From positions 1 to 7,878 of the forward strand of contig JAOUEB010000047.1 in NCBI GenBank assembly GCA_029858925.1: a stretch of DNA of 7,878 nt, written 5' to 3'. The translations under genes and the position numbers were made by a program. Under the pieces are notes generated by a model, which was not told the origin of the DNA, made no database searches, and saw nothing but the letters and a program-made list of their open reading frames with translations. This DNA comes from Nitrospira sp. GTDB lineage: Bacteria; Nitrospirota; Nitrospiria; Nitrospirales; Nitrospiraceae. Shown here piece by piece: positions 1-5,635 of this stretch (within the stretch, counting starts at the first letter, position 1; every line of letters starts with the position of its first letter).

Positions 1-2
1 AA

Positions 3-1253
3 TCTCTGCAACGCCAGCCGCATGGCCACGAAGAGTCCGGACAGGCCCCCTTCCAGCATCTCGCTCAACTCGTCAGGGACTCCCACATCGCTCGTCCTCG
101 CGATGTTCCTCCTTTTTTCGGAGGAGCGGTCGGCTATTTCAGTTACGATCTCGTCCGCCAATTCGAACGGCTCCCGTCTGTGGCGCTCGACGACCTTGCG
201 GTCCCCGATCTTGAGTTTGCGCTCTTTGATCTCGTCGTGGCGGTTGACCATGAGCGGGACTGCCTAATGCTCATCTTCTGCCCGCCGCTCGAGCGTTTTT
301 TAAGTGAGCCGCGTGAGAAATTGTTCCGAGAGGGGCGCGATCGGCTGGCGGCATTGGAAGCGCGGCTGTCCGGCCCGGCCTTCACCACGGCAGACAGCGA
401 TACACTGGGCCGCCTCACGTTCTCACCGGAACAACAACAATCCTCCTATATGGATCGTGTCCGCCGCTGTCAGGACTATATCGCAGCCGGCGACATCTAC
501 CAGGCGAACCTTTCCCATCGCTTTACGGTGAGGGGTGGCTCGTTCCCGCCCCAGTCAGAATTGCAGCGAGACCTCCTTGCGTACAGCCGCCTGCGGACCC
601 TGAATCCATCGCCATTCTCCGGGCTACTCCGCTTGGATCACACCCGCCTCATCAGCTCATCGCCCGAACGGCTCGTCCGCCTCGATGGACGCCGGGCGGA
701 TACGCGACCAATCGCAGGAACCAGACCCCGCGGAAAGGATGCTGCAGCCGACCTGCGGCTCGAAAGTGAGTTGCGCTCGAACGAAAAAGAACGGGCGGAA
801 CATATCATGCTGGTCGATCTCGAGCGGAATGATCTCGGCCGGGTCTGCGACTTCGGGAGCGTCCAGGTCGATGAACTGATGACACTAGAACGGTATTCCC
901 ACGTGAACCATCTTGTTTCTCATGTCGGCGGCACCCTGAGAAGCAACGCCACGGGCTTTGATCTACTGAGAGCCTTGTTCCCGGGCGGGACAATCACCGG
1001 CGTACCCAAGATTCGCTGTATGGAAATCATCGAGGAACTGGAGCCGGTCCGCCGCGGTCCCTATACCGGTTCGATGGGATACCTCAGCTGGAGCGGAGAC
1101 TTGGACTTCAATATCTTGATCAGAACCCTCGCCATAAGGAACGGCACAGGGCACCTCCAGGTCGGCGCCGGGATTGTGGCCGACTCCGATCCTGCGCGCG
1201 AGTACGAAGAGACGATCCACAAAGCCCAAGCCTTTTTAAGCGCATTCTCGTAG
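3..1253 (+). CDS. pabB: PabB/TrpE-family chorismate-binding synthase, probably aminodeoxychorismate synthase component I (5' end outside window)
   Basis: The reading frame is open from the left edge, so the N-terminus is missing; 416 residues are visible, probably most of a protein of about 450-490. The family aminates chorismate, with ammonia from a glutamine amidotransferase partner (PabA/TrpG) not seen here. Visible family blocks, numbered from the first codon in the window: the N-terminal FGGAVGYFSYD near residue 40, the SPERL block near 222, PIAGTRPRG at about 236-244, the LVDLERNDLGR block around 273, FPGGTITGVPK around 325 and GAGIVADSDP near 390. The motif is PIAGT (Ala codon at 714-716), as in TrpE and a known PabB subclass, not the PIKGT of E. 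coli PabB. The PabB call therefore rests on the adjoining PabC-like gene, and TrpE-like anthranilate synthase is the alternative. An in-frame GTG at 180 is internal, because conserved sequence lies upstream of it. The next gene starts 12 nt downstream. Confidence 0.85.
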   Translation, partial: SLQRQPHGHEESGQAPFQHLAQLVRDSHIARPRDVPPFFGGAVGYFSYDLVRQFERLPSVALDDLAVPDLEFALFDLVVAVDHERDCLMLIFCPPLERFLSEPREKLFREGRDRLAALEARLSGPAFTTADSDTLGRLTFSPEQQQSSYMDRVRRCQDYIAAGDIYQANLSHRFTVRGGSFPPQSELQRDLLAYSRLRTLNPSPFSGLLRLDHTRLISSSPERLVRLDGRRADTRPIAGTRPRGKDAAADLRLESELRSNEKERAEHIMLVDLERNDLGRVCDFGSVQVDELMTLERYSHVNHLVSHVGGTLRSNATGFDLLRALFPGGTITGVPKIRCMEIIEELEPVRRGPYTGSMGYLSWSGDLDFNILIRTLAIRNGTGHLQVGAGIVADSDPAREYEETIHKAQAFLSAFS

Positions 1254-1265
1254 CACCTACCCGCG

Positions 1266-2147
1266 ATGTGGATTTATCTGAATGATAGGTTTGTAAAGCG
1301 GGAGGAGGCGCTGATCTCCGTCTTCGATCACGGATTTCTCTACGGGGATGGCGTCTATGAAACGATTCGCTCTTACGGGAGTCGAATTTTCATGCAGGAC
1401 CACCATCTTGACCGACTCAGACGATCCGCTGACGCAATCGGCCTGCCCATGCCCAATCTCAAATGGCCGGACCTTCTCCGTGAGTCGATGGAACGCAATC
1501 ACGTCGGGACCTCTCAGCACGACGCTTATCTGAGGATTACGATTTCACGAGGTGTCGGAGACATCGGCCTCGATCCAGCCCTTTGCCCCTCTCCAACCAT
1601 CGTCATCATGGCCAAACCGCTCCCCCCCCCCTCACCAGAGCTCTATCGCAGCGGCGTGACGCTGATCATCGCGGAAACAAGACGGAACCTGCCCAGTGCG
1701 CTTTCCCCTCAGATCAAATCCACGAACTTTCTCAACAACATCCTGGCCAAGCGGGAGGCCATCGCCGCCGGAGCGTTCGACAGCATCTTGCTGAACTGGG
1801 AACAGCACCTGACGGAATGTACCGTCAGCAACCTGTTCTTCGTGACAGATGGATGCCTGCGCACGCCCTCCGTGGAATGCGGCCTCCTGGACGGCATCAC
1901 TCGGTCAATTGTGATTCAGTTGGCGAAAGAGCAGCGCATTCCAACAGAAGAAGGCCATTTCACATCTGAGCAATTGCGCCAATCCAACGAGTGTTTCTTG
2001 ACTAACACCAGTATGGAAATCATGCCGGTGTCTGCGGTTGACCGCACACAGATCGGCAAGGGGAAGCCCGGCCCTCTCTCTCAAAAGCTCCACGAACTGT
2101 TTATTGGAGCGCGAGACCGATTTTTGGAAATAGCCTCGCCCCACTGA
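1266..2147 (+). CDS. pabC: Class IV PLP-dependent aminotransferase, probably 4-amino-4-deoxychorismate lyase (PabC-like)
   Basis: A 293-aa cytosolic fold-type IV PLP enzyme. The N-terminal block SVFDHGFLYGDGVYETIR (residues 18-35) is typical of PabC and D-amino-acid aminotransferases. K151 in QIKSTNFLNN is the expected Schiff-base lysine. E184 in the LTECTVSNLFF block is the expected PLP-contacting glutamate. NTSMEIMPV (247-255) is the usual C-terminal phosphate/substrate loop. PabC removes pyruvate from aminodeoxychorismate to give p-aminobenzoate, which fits the PabB-like gene 12 nt upstream. D-alanine or branched-chain aminotransferase cannot be excluded from sequence alone, since these activities are easily misassigned in this fold. 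No clear Shine-Dalgarno precedes the ATG, so translational coupling to the upstream gene is likely. A run of ten C at 1622-1631 encodes the PLPPPSPE linker between the two domains. Confidence 0.8.
   Translation: MWIYLNDRFVKREEALISVFDHGFLYGDGVYETIRSYGSRIFMQDHHLDRLRRSADAIGLPMPNLKWPDLLRESMERNHVGTSQHDAYLRITISRGVGDIGLDPALCPSPTIVIMAKPLPPPSPELYRSGVTLIIAETRRNLPSALSPQIKSTNFLNNILAKREAIAAGAFDSILLNWEQHLTECTVSNLFFVTDGCLRTPSVECGLLDGITRSIVIQLAKEQRIPTEEGHFTSEQLRQSNECFLTNTSMEIMPVSAVDRTQIGKGKPGPLSQKLHELFIGARDRFLEIASPH
1622..1631 (+). repeat. Homopolymeric C10 tract inside the aminotransferase gene
   Basis: Ten consecutive C bases encode the proline-rich stretch after residue 118, ahead of the catalytic K151. 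The reading frame is intact with ten. A gain of one C would shift translation into a frame that stays open to a TGA at 1967-1969 and would lose K151. The tract may be a slippage site, or simply proline codon choice in GC-rich DNA. Confidence 0.9.
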
Positions 2148-2166
2148 GTTCCAAACTCCTTGTTTT
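2146..2166 (+). terminator. Weak candidate intrinsic terminator after the aminotransferase gene
   Basis: GAGTT (2146-2150) and AACTC (2154-2158) form a 5-bp stem with a 3-nt loop overlapping the stop codon, followed by a T-rich CTTGTTTTC. The stem is short, so the call is tentative. A new promoter downstream at 2214 makes a transcript end here plausible. Confidence 0.3.
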
Positions 2167-2213
2167 CACATCGACCCTCATCCCATCTGTAAGGCACGAG
2201 ATCTGCATTCTCC

Positions 2214-2241
2214 TTGACAGGTGATTGAAGGCTGTTATCGT
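2214..2241 (+). promoter_or_regulatory. Sigma70-type promoter for the lytic transglycosylase gene
   Basis: A perfect TTGACA -35 box lies at 2214-2219, then a 16-nt spacer and TATCGT at 2236-2241. TG at 2233-2234 makes it an extended -10. Transcription would be expected to start around 2247-2249, which is the ATG at 2248 itself. The -35/-10 region also covers an upstream in-frame GTG at 2221, arguing that GTG is not the start. There is no Shine-Dalgarno before 2248, consistent with a leaderless or nearly leaderless mRNA. Confidence 0.6.
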
Positions 2242-2247
2242 TTGACC

Positions 2248-2940
2248 ATGCCAAAACTAAGCAAACTGTTCAGCCGCTCCACATTCCCCATCACGATGAG
2301 TTTGCTATTCGGCAGTGGCCTCCTGACCGCAGTGCCCATTGCCCAGGCGGAAATTTATCAGTATATCGACGCCAAGGGGACCATTTCTCTTACAAACGTC
2401 CCGTCCGATGTTCGCTACCGACGAACCGACATTCTCTCAAATCGCATGCACCAGATGATCTCCGAACAAGAGTTGGAACCGATGATCAGCCGGTTTTCAC
2501 GCCAACATCAACTGCACCCGGCGCTCATCCGAGCCGTCATCAAAGCCGAATCTGGTTTCGATCCTCATGCAGTGTCACGGGCAGGAGCAGTCGGCCTCAT
2601 GCAGCTGATGCCGCAAACCGCCGTTCGAATGGATGTGCGGGATCTGTACGATCCGGAAGACAATATCGGCGGAGGAACGAAATACCTCCGACACCTGCTG
2701 GACAGATTTCGCGGGAACCTTCCGCTTGCGCTCGCGGCCTACAACGCAGGTGAGCATGCCGTCGACCGCTACCGCACGCTTCCGCCTTTCACTGAAACCA
2801 GGCAGTACGTCCGCAAGGTGTTGCGCTATTACCGGGTCTTTCTCACACGAGATCTTGCCGCGACCGACCGCGGGCTTGCGCCTTCGGAGGCCGTAGTGCA
2901 ACCACCAGCCCAGAGCTTTTCTGTTTTTCCCGTCCGATAG
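2248..2940 (+). CDS. Exported Slt-type lytic transglycosylase with N-terminal DUF4124-like segment
   Basis: A 230-aa protein that should cleave peptidoglycan glycan strands in the periplasm, forming 1,6-anhydro-muropeptides. Residues 1-34 are a signal peptide with basic residues, a hydrophobic core to about residue 30 and an AQA cleavage site before E35. Residues 35-58 (EIYQYIDAKGTISLTN and on) look like DUF4124. The SLT domain runs from about residue 75 to 196: E101 in IKAESGFDP is the expected catalytic acid, followed by AVGLMQLMP (114-122), the GGGTKYL region (141-147) and LALAAYNAGEHAV (160-172). The last 30 residues are unconserved-looking. I chose ATG 2248 over the in-frame GTG at 2221 because a promoter overlaps the GTG and the signal peptide begins naturally at MPKLSK. 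The 3' end overlaps the convergent nadB tail by 98 bp. Confidence 0.9.
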   Translation: MPKLSKLFSRSTFPITMSLLFGSGLLTAVPIAQAEIYQYIDAKGTISLTNVPSDVRYRRTDILSNRMHQMISEQELEPMISRFSRQHQLHPALIRAVIKAESGFDPHAVSRAGAVGLMQLMPQTAVRMDVRDLYDPEDNIGGGTKYLRHLLDRFRGNLPLALAAYNAGEHAVDRYRTLPPFTETRQYVRKVLRYYRVFLTRDLAATDRGLAPSEAVVQPPAQSFSVFPVR

Positions 2941-4510
2941 CCGGCTCCTTCACGGAAAGCTGGCTATGTTCCTTCCACCCCGGCCGCTTGGATTCCGGAA
3001 TATCTGATCGAAAGTGGGCTCCCACGCTGTTTTCACGCCATAACGCCGCCTCTGCGACACAATGCGCCACCTGAACCATATTCTTGACCTCTAGATCGGC
3101 CCTTGCGGCAAACGGCTTCGAGACCATGTGTTCCCACCGGGAAAGTTGGGCCGTTGCGCGAACCAACGACTCACGGGAACGAATGATACCAACCTGTCCC
3201 CACATCGTTCGGCGAAGCGAGTTCCGCAGTTTTTCCGTGTCGTCCAGCCGATGCTTCAGCACATGTTTCAGAGCCGCAACCTGCCCGGACAAATCCGGCA
3301 CAGTCTGACAAGCAGCCCACGCGACGGCAGCAACGCCAGCCCGCATGCCGAAAACCAGTCCCTCCAACAACGAATTACTCGCCAGCCGATTGGCCCCGTG
3401 CACACCGCTGCACGCCACCTCGCCGGCCGCAAAAAGACCCGGCAACGTCGTCGCACCGTTGAGATCGGTCCAGACTCCTCCCATCATGTAATGCGCGCTC
3501 GGAGAAACCGGAATCCATTCTTCCGTGATGTCGATATCGTAGCGGAGGCATGTCGAATAAATTGTCGGGAATCGTCGCTTCACAAAATCAGCCCCCAGGT
3601 GGGTCACATCGAGATACACATGCCGGGCTTTGGTCGCCGCCATTTCCGCCCAGATCGCCCGCGATACGATATCCCTGGGGGCCAGGGCTCCCAGGGGGTG
3701 ATACCGCTGCATGAACGCCTCACCCTTATGATTGCGCAGTTGCCCCCCTTCTCCCCGCATCGCTTCCGAGAGAAGAAACGGCGGGCTTGACGGCAGATAC
3801 AGCGCCGTTGGATGAAACTGGACGAACTCCATATCCTGTAAAAGCGCCCCTGCGCGAAACGCCATCGCCATGCCGTCGCCGGTCGCATTCGGCGGATTCG
3901 TCGTCCGCGCATAGATTTGGCCTGCCCCGCCCGTTGAAAGCACGACGGCTCTGGCGGGCAGGATGAATTGCTCGCCTGAATGTTCGTCCAGCACCACGGC
4001 TCCGCAACATCGGCCGTCTTTCACGACCAAGTCCACGGTAAAATGGAAATCCATCCGATGGATCCGCTTCTGCCGGTTGGCTTGCGCCATCAACACGCGC
4101 ATCATTTCATTGCCCGTCGCATCGCCCCGGGCGCGGAGAATCCTGCTGCGGCTATGCGCCGCTTCCCGAGCGAACGCGAACTTGCCCCCTGCTTTATCGA
4201 ATTTCGCGCCCCATCGAATCAATTCCTGAATACGATCCGGCCCTTCCTCTACGAGAACCCGCACCGCCTCGCGGCGGCACAGCCCATGTCCCGCCTTCAC
4301 CGTATCCGTCAAATGGATCGCGACATCATCTTCTTCACTCAGCGCCACCGCCACCCCTCCTTGCGCAAAAATGGAGGCGCTCTGTAACGGATGGCCCTTG
4401 GTGAGCATGATCACCCGGCCTTCTCGGCTAAGATCGAGCGCCGCGCGGAGACCGGCGACCCCGCTGCCGATGACGAGAAAATCCGCTTGTGATGGAGTAG
4501 GCCGCCGCAT
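2843..4510 (-). CDS. nadB: L-aspartate oxidase, first step of de novo NAD biosynthesis
   Basis: A 555-aa FAD enzyme that oxidises L-aspartate to iminoaspartate, which quinolinate synthase (NadA, not in this window) condenses with dihydroxyacetone phosphate. The N-terminal dinucleotide-binding motif is GSGVAGL (15-21), followed by the flavin-binding SASIFAQGGVA (44-54). Active-site blocks are QFHPTALY (231-238), RGEGGQLRN (252-260), APRDIVSRAIW (277-287) and SAHYMMGGV (338-346). The C-terminal FAD block GEVACSGVHGANRLASNSLLEG spans about 363-384. These motifs separate NadB from succinate dehydrogenase/fumarate reductase flavoproteins only in part, but the short N-terminus and SAHY..GGV layout favour NadB. 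The helical C-terminal domain seems to end near residue 518. The remaining 37 residues look unconserved and overlap the transglycosylase gene antisense. ATG 4510 sits 7 nt after the upstream lipoprotein stop, so the two are probably co-transcribed and coupled; no strong Shine-Dalgarno is visible. Confidence 0.95.
   Translation of the reverse strand: MRRPTPSQADFLVIGSGVAGLRAALDLSREGRVIMLTKGHPLQSASIFAQGGVAVALSEEDDVAIHLTDTVKAGHGLCRREAVRVLVEEGPDRIQELIRWGAKFDKAGGKFAFAREAAHSRSRILRARGDATGNEMMRVLMAQANRQKRIHRMDFHFTVDLVVKDGRCCGAVVLDEHSGEQFILPARAVVLSTGGAGQIYARTTNPPNATGDGMAMAFRAGALLQDMEFVQFHPTALYLPSSPPFLLSEAMRGEGGQLRNHKGEAFMQRYHPLGALAPRDIVSRAIWAEMAATKARHVYLDVTHLGADFVKRRFPTIYSTCLRYDIDITEEWIPVSPSAHYMMGGVWTDLNGATTLPGLFAAGEVACSGVHGANRLASNSLLEGLVFGMRAGVAAVAWAACQTVPDLSGQVAALKHVLKHRLDDTEKLRNSLRRTMWGQVGIIRSRESLVRATAQLSRWEHMVSKPFAARADLEVKNMVQVAHCVAEAALWRENSVGAHFRSDIPESKRPGWKEHSQLSVKEPAIGREKQKSSGLVVALRPPKAQARGRSRQDLV
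2937..2967 (+). terminator. Hairpin at the transglycosylase stop codon, possible terminator
   Basis: A 10-bp stem, ATAGCCGGCT (2937-2946) with AGCTGGCTAT (2958-2967), contains one G-U pair when read as plus-strand RNA, with an 11-nt loop. It includes the TAG stop and is followed by a modest pyrimidine stretch (GTTCCTTCC), not a true T-tract. It could slow or end plus-strand transcription between the convergent genes. It also lies inside the nadB coding tail on the other strand. Confidence 0.4.
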
Positions 4511-4517
4511 CGGTTCG

Positions 4518-5039
4518 CTATCGCGGGGCAGGCTTGGACAGGGGAACTTCAGACAGCGCTTGCTTCGTTTTCATGCCGAACGGCAAATCGCCCTGGACCC
4601 CGCGCAGCAGAATTGATGTGGTCCCGGCCCACTGCAACCGCGCGTGGCCTCGCTGCCGCACGCCCGTATCATCGGCGTGCTTTTTCCACACACCTTGCCA
4701 ATGGACGTACACATCGATATTGTCGCCTTCGATCATGACCCGTTCGACTTTGAATTCGAGTGAAATCGAGTGAAAGGCATCGAAGTCCGCCTCTACTTGA
4801 TGCTGCAATGATTCAAGTTCGTCCAGTGGCAACAGCACGGCTCGAAACGCGGAAGGATCTTTGCTCTGATACGCATCCCGTAACGATTCCACGGCCCGAT
4901 CGATGCGCTGGATACGTTCATGATCCGCCGGGTACTGAAGAGTCTTCGACGAACAACCGTCCGCGGCAAGAGCACACAGCGCGATGCCACAGGCGAACGA
5001 CAGACTCGAACAAGCAAGGCGCGCCCCTTTCAAATCCAT
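4518..5039 (-). CDS. Exported or lipoprotein-like protein of unknown function upstream of nadB
   Basis: A 173-aa protein I do not recognise. The N-terminus carries basic residues K4 and R7, then a hydrophobic segment (about 8-26) and a cysteine at residue 29 in AADGCSS. This resembles a lipobox, but Ala at -3 and Asp at -2 are poor matches, so lipid attachment is uncertain while export is likely. The mature part begins with a charged helical stretch (DHERIQRIDRAVESLRDAYQ), followed by predicted-looking beta segments such as LEFKVERVMIEGDNIDVYVHW. This layout resembles NTF2/SnoaL-like proteins, which is inference only. The gene leads an operon with nadB (7-nt gap), although a functional link to NAD synthesis is not evident. 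A strong promoter lies directly upstream, placing the transcript start on or next to the ATG at 5039. Confidence 0.8.
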   Translation of the reverse strand: MDLKGARLACSSLSFACGIALCALAADGCSSKTLQYPADHERIQRIDRAVESLRDAYQSKDPSAFRAVLLPLDELESLQHQVEADFDAFHSISLEFKVERVMIEGDNIDVYVHWQGVWKKHADDTGVRQRGHARLQWAGTTSILLRGVQGDLPFGMKTKQALSEVPLSKPAPR

Positions 5040-5046
5040 GATCCGC

Positions 5047-5076
5047 AGTATAAGAAGGCGAAGAACAGAGGGTCAA
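5047..5076 (-). promoter_or_regulatory. Sigma70-type promoter for the lipoprotein-nadB operon
   Basis: Read on the minus strand, TTGACC (5076-5071) is followed after 18 nt by TATACT (5052-5047); each box matches the consensus at five of six positions. The ATG at 5039 begins 8 nt downstream of the -10 box, so the predicted start of transcription is at or within a base or two of the start codon. No Shine-Dalgarno can fit in between, which points to a leaderless mRNA. Confidence 0.65.
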
Positions 5077-5136
5077 GAGACGTCCGCGCGCCTCTTCATA
5101 TAAAACCCCCCGCAAGACGATATAGCGGCGACAGAC

Positions 5137-5165
5137 TTGCATTTTGGACCGAAAGCCTCTAGACT
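5137..5165 (+). promoter_or_regulatory. Candidate promoter for the bS22-like gene
   Basis: TTGCAT (5137-5142) and TAGACT (5160-5165) are separated by 17 nt, with 3/6 and 4/6 consensus matches. The predicted start near 5172 would leave a short leader that still includes the AGGAGA Shine-Dalgarno at 5175. It sits in the roughly 150-bp divergent gap shared with the nadB operon promoter. A TATAAA at 5099-5104 is an alternative -10 but lacks a convincing -35. Confidence 0.4.
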
Positions 5166-5174
5166 CCGACCCCC

Positions 5175-5180
5175 AGGAGA
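5175..5180 (+). promoter_or_regulatory. Ribosome binding site of the 31-codon gene
   Basis: AGGAGA ends 8 nt before the ATG at 5189. It is one of only two strong Shine-Dalgarno sequences in the window and supports the tiny reading frame downstream as a real, well-translated gene. Confidence 0.75.
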
Positions 5181-5188
5181 TTCACAGC

Positions 5189-5284
5189 ATGTCGAGCGTG
5201 TTGAAAAAGCGCCGGAAGAAAATGCGCAAGCACAAGTACAAGAAGCTGCGCCAGCGCCAAAAATTCCTTCGCCGTAAAAGCTAA
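5189..5284 (+). CDS. Tiny basic protein, bS22-like / AURKAIP1-COX24 domain, probable small-subunit ribosomal protein
   Basis: A 31-aa peptide starting MSSVLKKRRKKMRKHKYKKL, in which 17 residues are Lys or Arg. The S-V-[IL]-K-K-R-R-K-x-M pattern followed by basic residues and a K-L pair matches what I recall of the COX24_C/AURKAIP1 domain. That domain includes mitochondrial small-subunit protein mS38 and the mycobacterial 30S protein bS22. By analogy it would bind 16S rRNA as an extended basic helix in the small subunit. It is far below usual gene-calling length but has a strong Shine-Dalgarno 8 nt upstream, a candidate promoter and a clean TAA stop. The next gene follows within about 30 nt, suggesting co-transcription. 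The name is by motif recognition, not a search, and an unrelated basic peptide cannot be fully excluded. Confidence 0.85.
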   Translation: MSSVLKKRRKKMRKHKYKKLRQRQKFLRRKS

Positions 5285-5300
5285 TCGCCGTCTACAATGC

Positions 5301-5306
5301 AGGAGG
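5301..5306 (+). promoter_or_regulatory. Shine-Dalgarno that selects a TTG start at 5312
   Basis: A full AGGAGG lies 5 nt before an in-frame TTG at 5312. It lies inside the sequence that would be codons 2-4 if the upstream ATG at 5297 were used, and that ATG has no Shine-Dalgarno of its own. This decides the start of the next gene in favour of TTG. Confidence 0.7.
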
Positions 5307-5311
5307 ACACT

Positions 5312-5530
5312 TTGGCCGATGGCAGAAGGGTTCGAATTCGCGTTAAGACGGTAAGCTGCACATATGTGGGCGACCTCTTGGTCCCTCCGATGCGTAATCG
5401 CGTCTCCGACGCGCTCAACGAAGAGACGCAGATGTTCATCAGTCTCACCGACGTCGTCATCGGCGACCAGGAGCAGACTGACTTTGTGGCGATCAATAAG
5501 CATCTCATCGAATCGGTTACCCAACTCTGA
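5312..5530 (+). CDS. Small conserved-looking cytosolic protein of unknown function
   Basis: 72 residues from the TTG at 5312 (77 from the alternative ATG at 5297). There is no signal peptide or membrane segment. The composition suggests a small beta-rich fold: RVRIRVKTVSCTYVGDLLVP, a polar loop (RNRVSDALNEET), then QMFISLTDVVI and DFVAINKHLIESV. Proteins of this general pattern occur in Nitrospira-like genomes under a DUF label (possibly DUF6812), but I am not certain of the family. It lies just downstream of the bS22-like gene and probably shares its transcript, so a role linked to translation or RNA binding is possible but not shown. The TTG start is chosen because of the ideal AGGAGG at 5301-5306. 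Confidence 0.75.
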   Translation: MADGRRVRIRVKTVSCTYVGDLLVPPMRNRVSDALNEETQMFISLTDVVIGDQEQTDFVAINKHLIESVTQL

Positions 5531-5575
5531 CCCTCATCCAGCGGTCGTGTTCTCTGGCTGCGCGCCCCATCATCA

Positions 5576-5584
5576 TGGTGTAAT
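5576..5584 (+). promoter_or_regulatory. Possible extended -10 promoter element before the ABC transporter gene
   Basis: In the 105-bp gap before the ABC gene, TG at 5576-5577 plus TGTAAT at 5579-5584 forms an extended -10 with five of six matches. No convincing -35 lies upstream (CTGGCT at 5554-5559 is weak and badly spaced). It would give a leader of roughly 45 nt. Otherwise the gap shows no clear terminator. Confidence 0.3.
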
Positions 5585-5635
5585 GGAGACTCGATCAGCG
5601 GCCTCCGCTATCTTCTGCATTCCTCGTAACCTGCC

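Noticed and set aside
22..267. Separate small plus-strand frame at the left edge
   Set aside because: The pabB-family frame is open through the same bases and carries the conserved FGGAVGYFSYD block, so this is a shadow.
3673..3698. GC-rich dyad with CCCTGG/CCAGGG repeats inside nadB
   Set aside because: It encodes the conserved HPLGALAPRD block of NadB, so codon constraints explain it; there is no T-tract or other sign of a regulatory element.
3128..3790. Plus-strand frame of 220 codons opposite nadB
   Set aside because: Antisense shadow of conserved NadB motifs, rich in Arg/His/Pro and without a ribosome site or family features.
5079..5084. GACGTC palindrome in the divergent promoter gap
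   Set aside because: A single 6-bp palindrome is expected by chance and no longer symmetric operator surrounds it.
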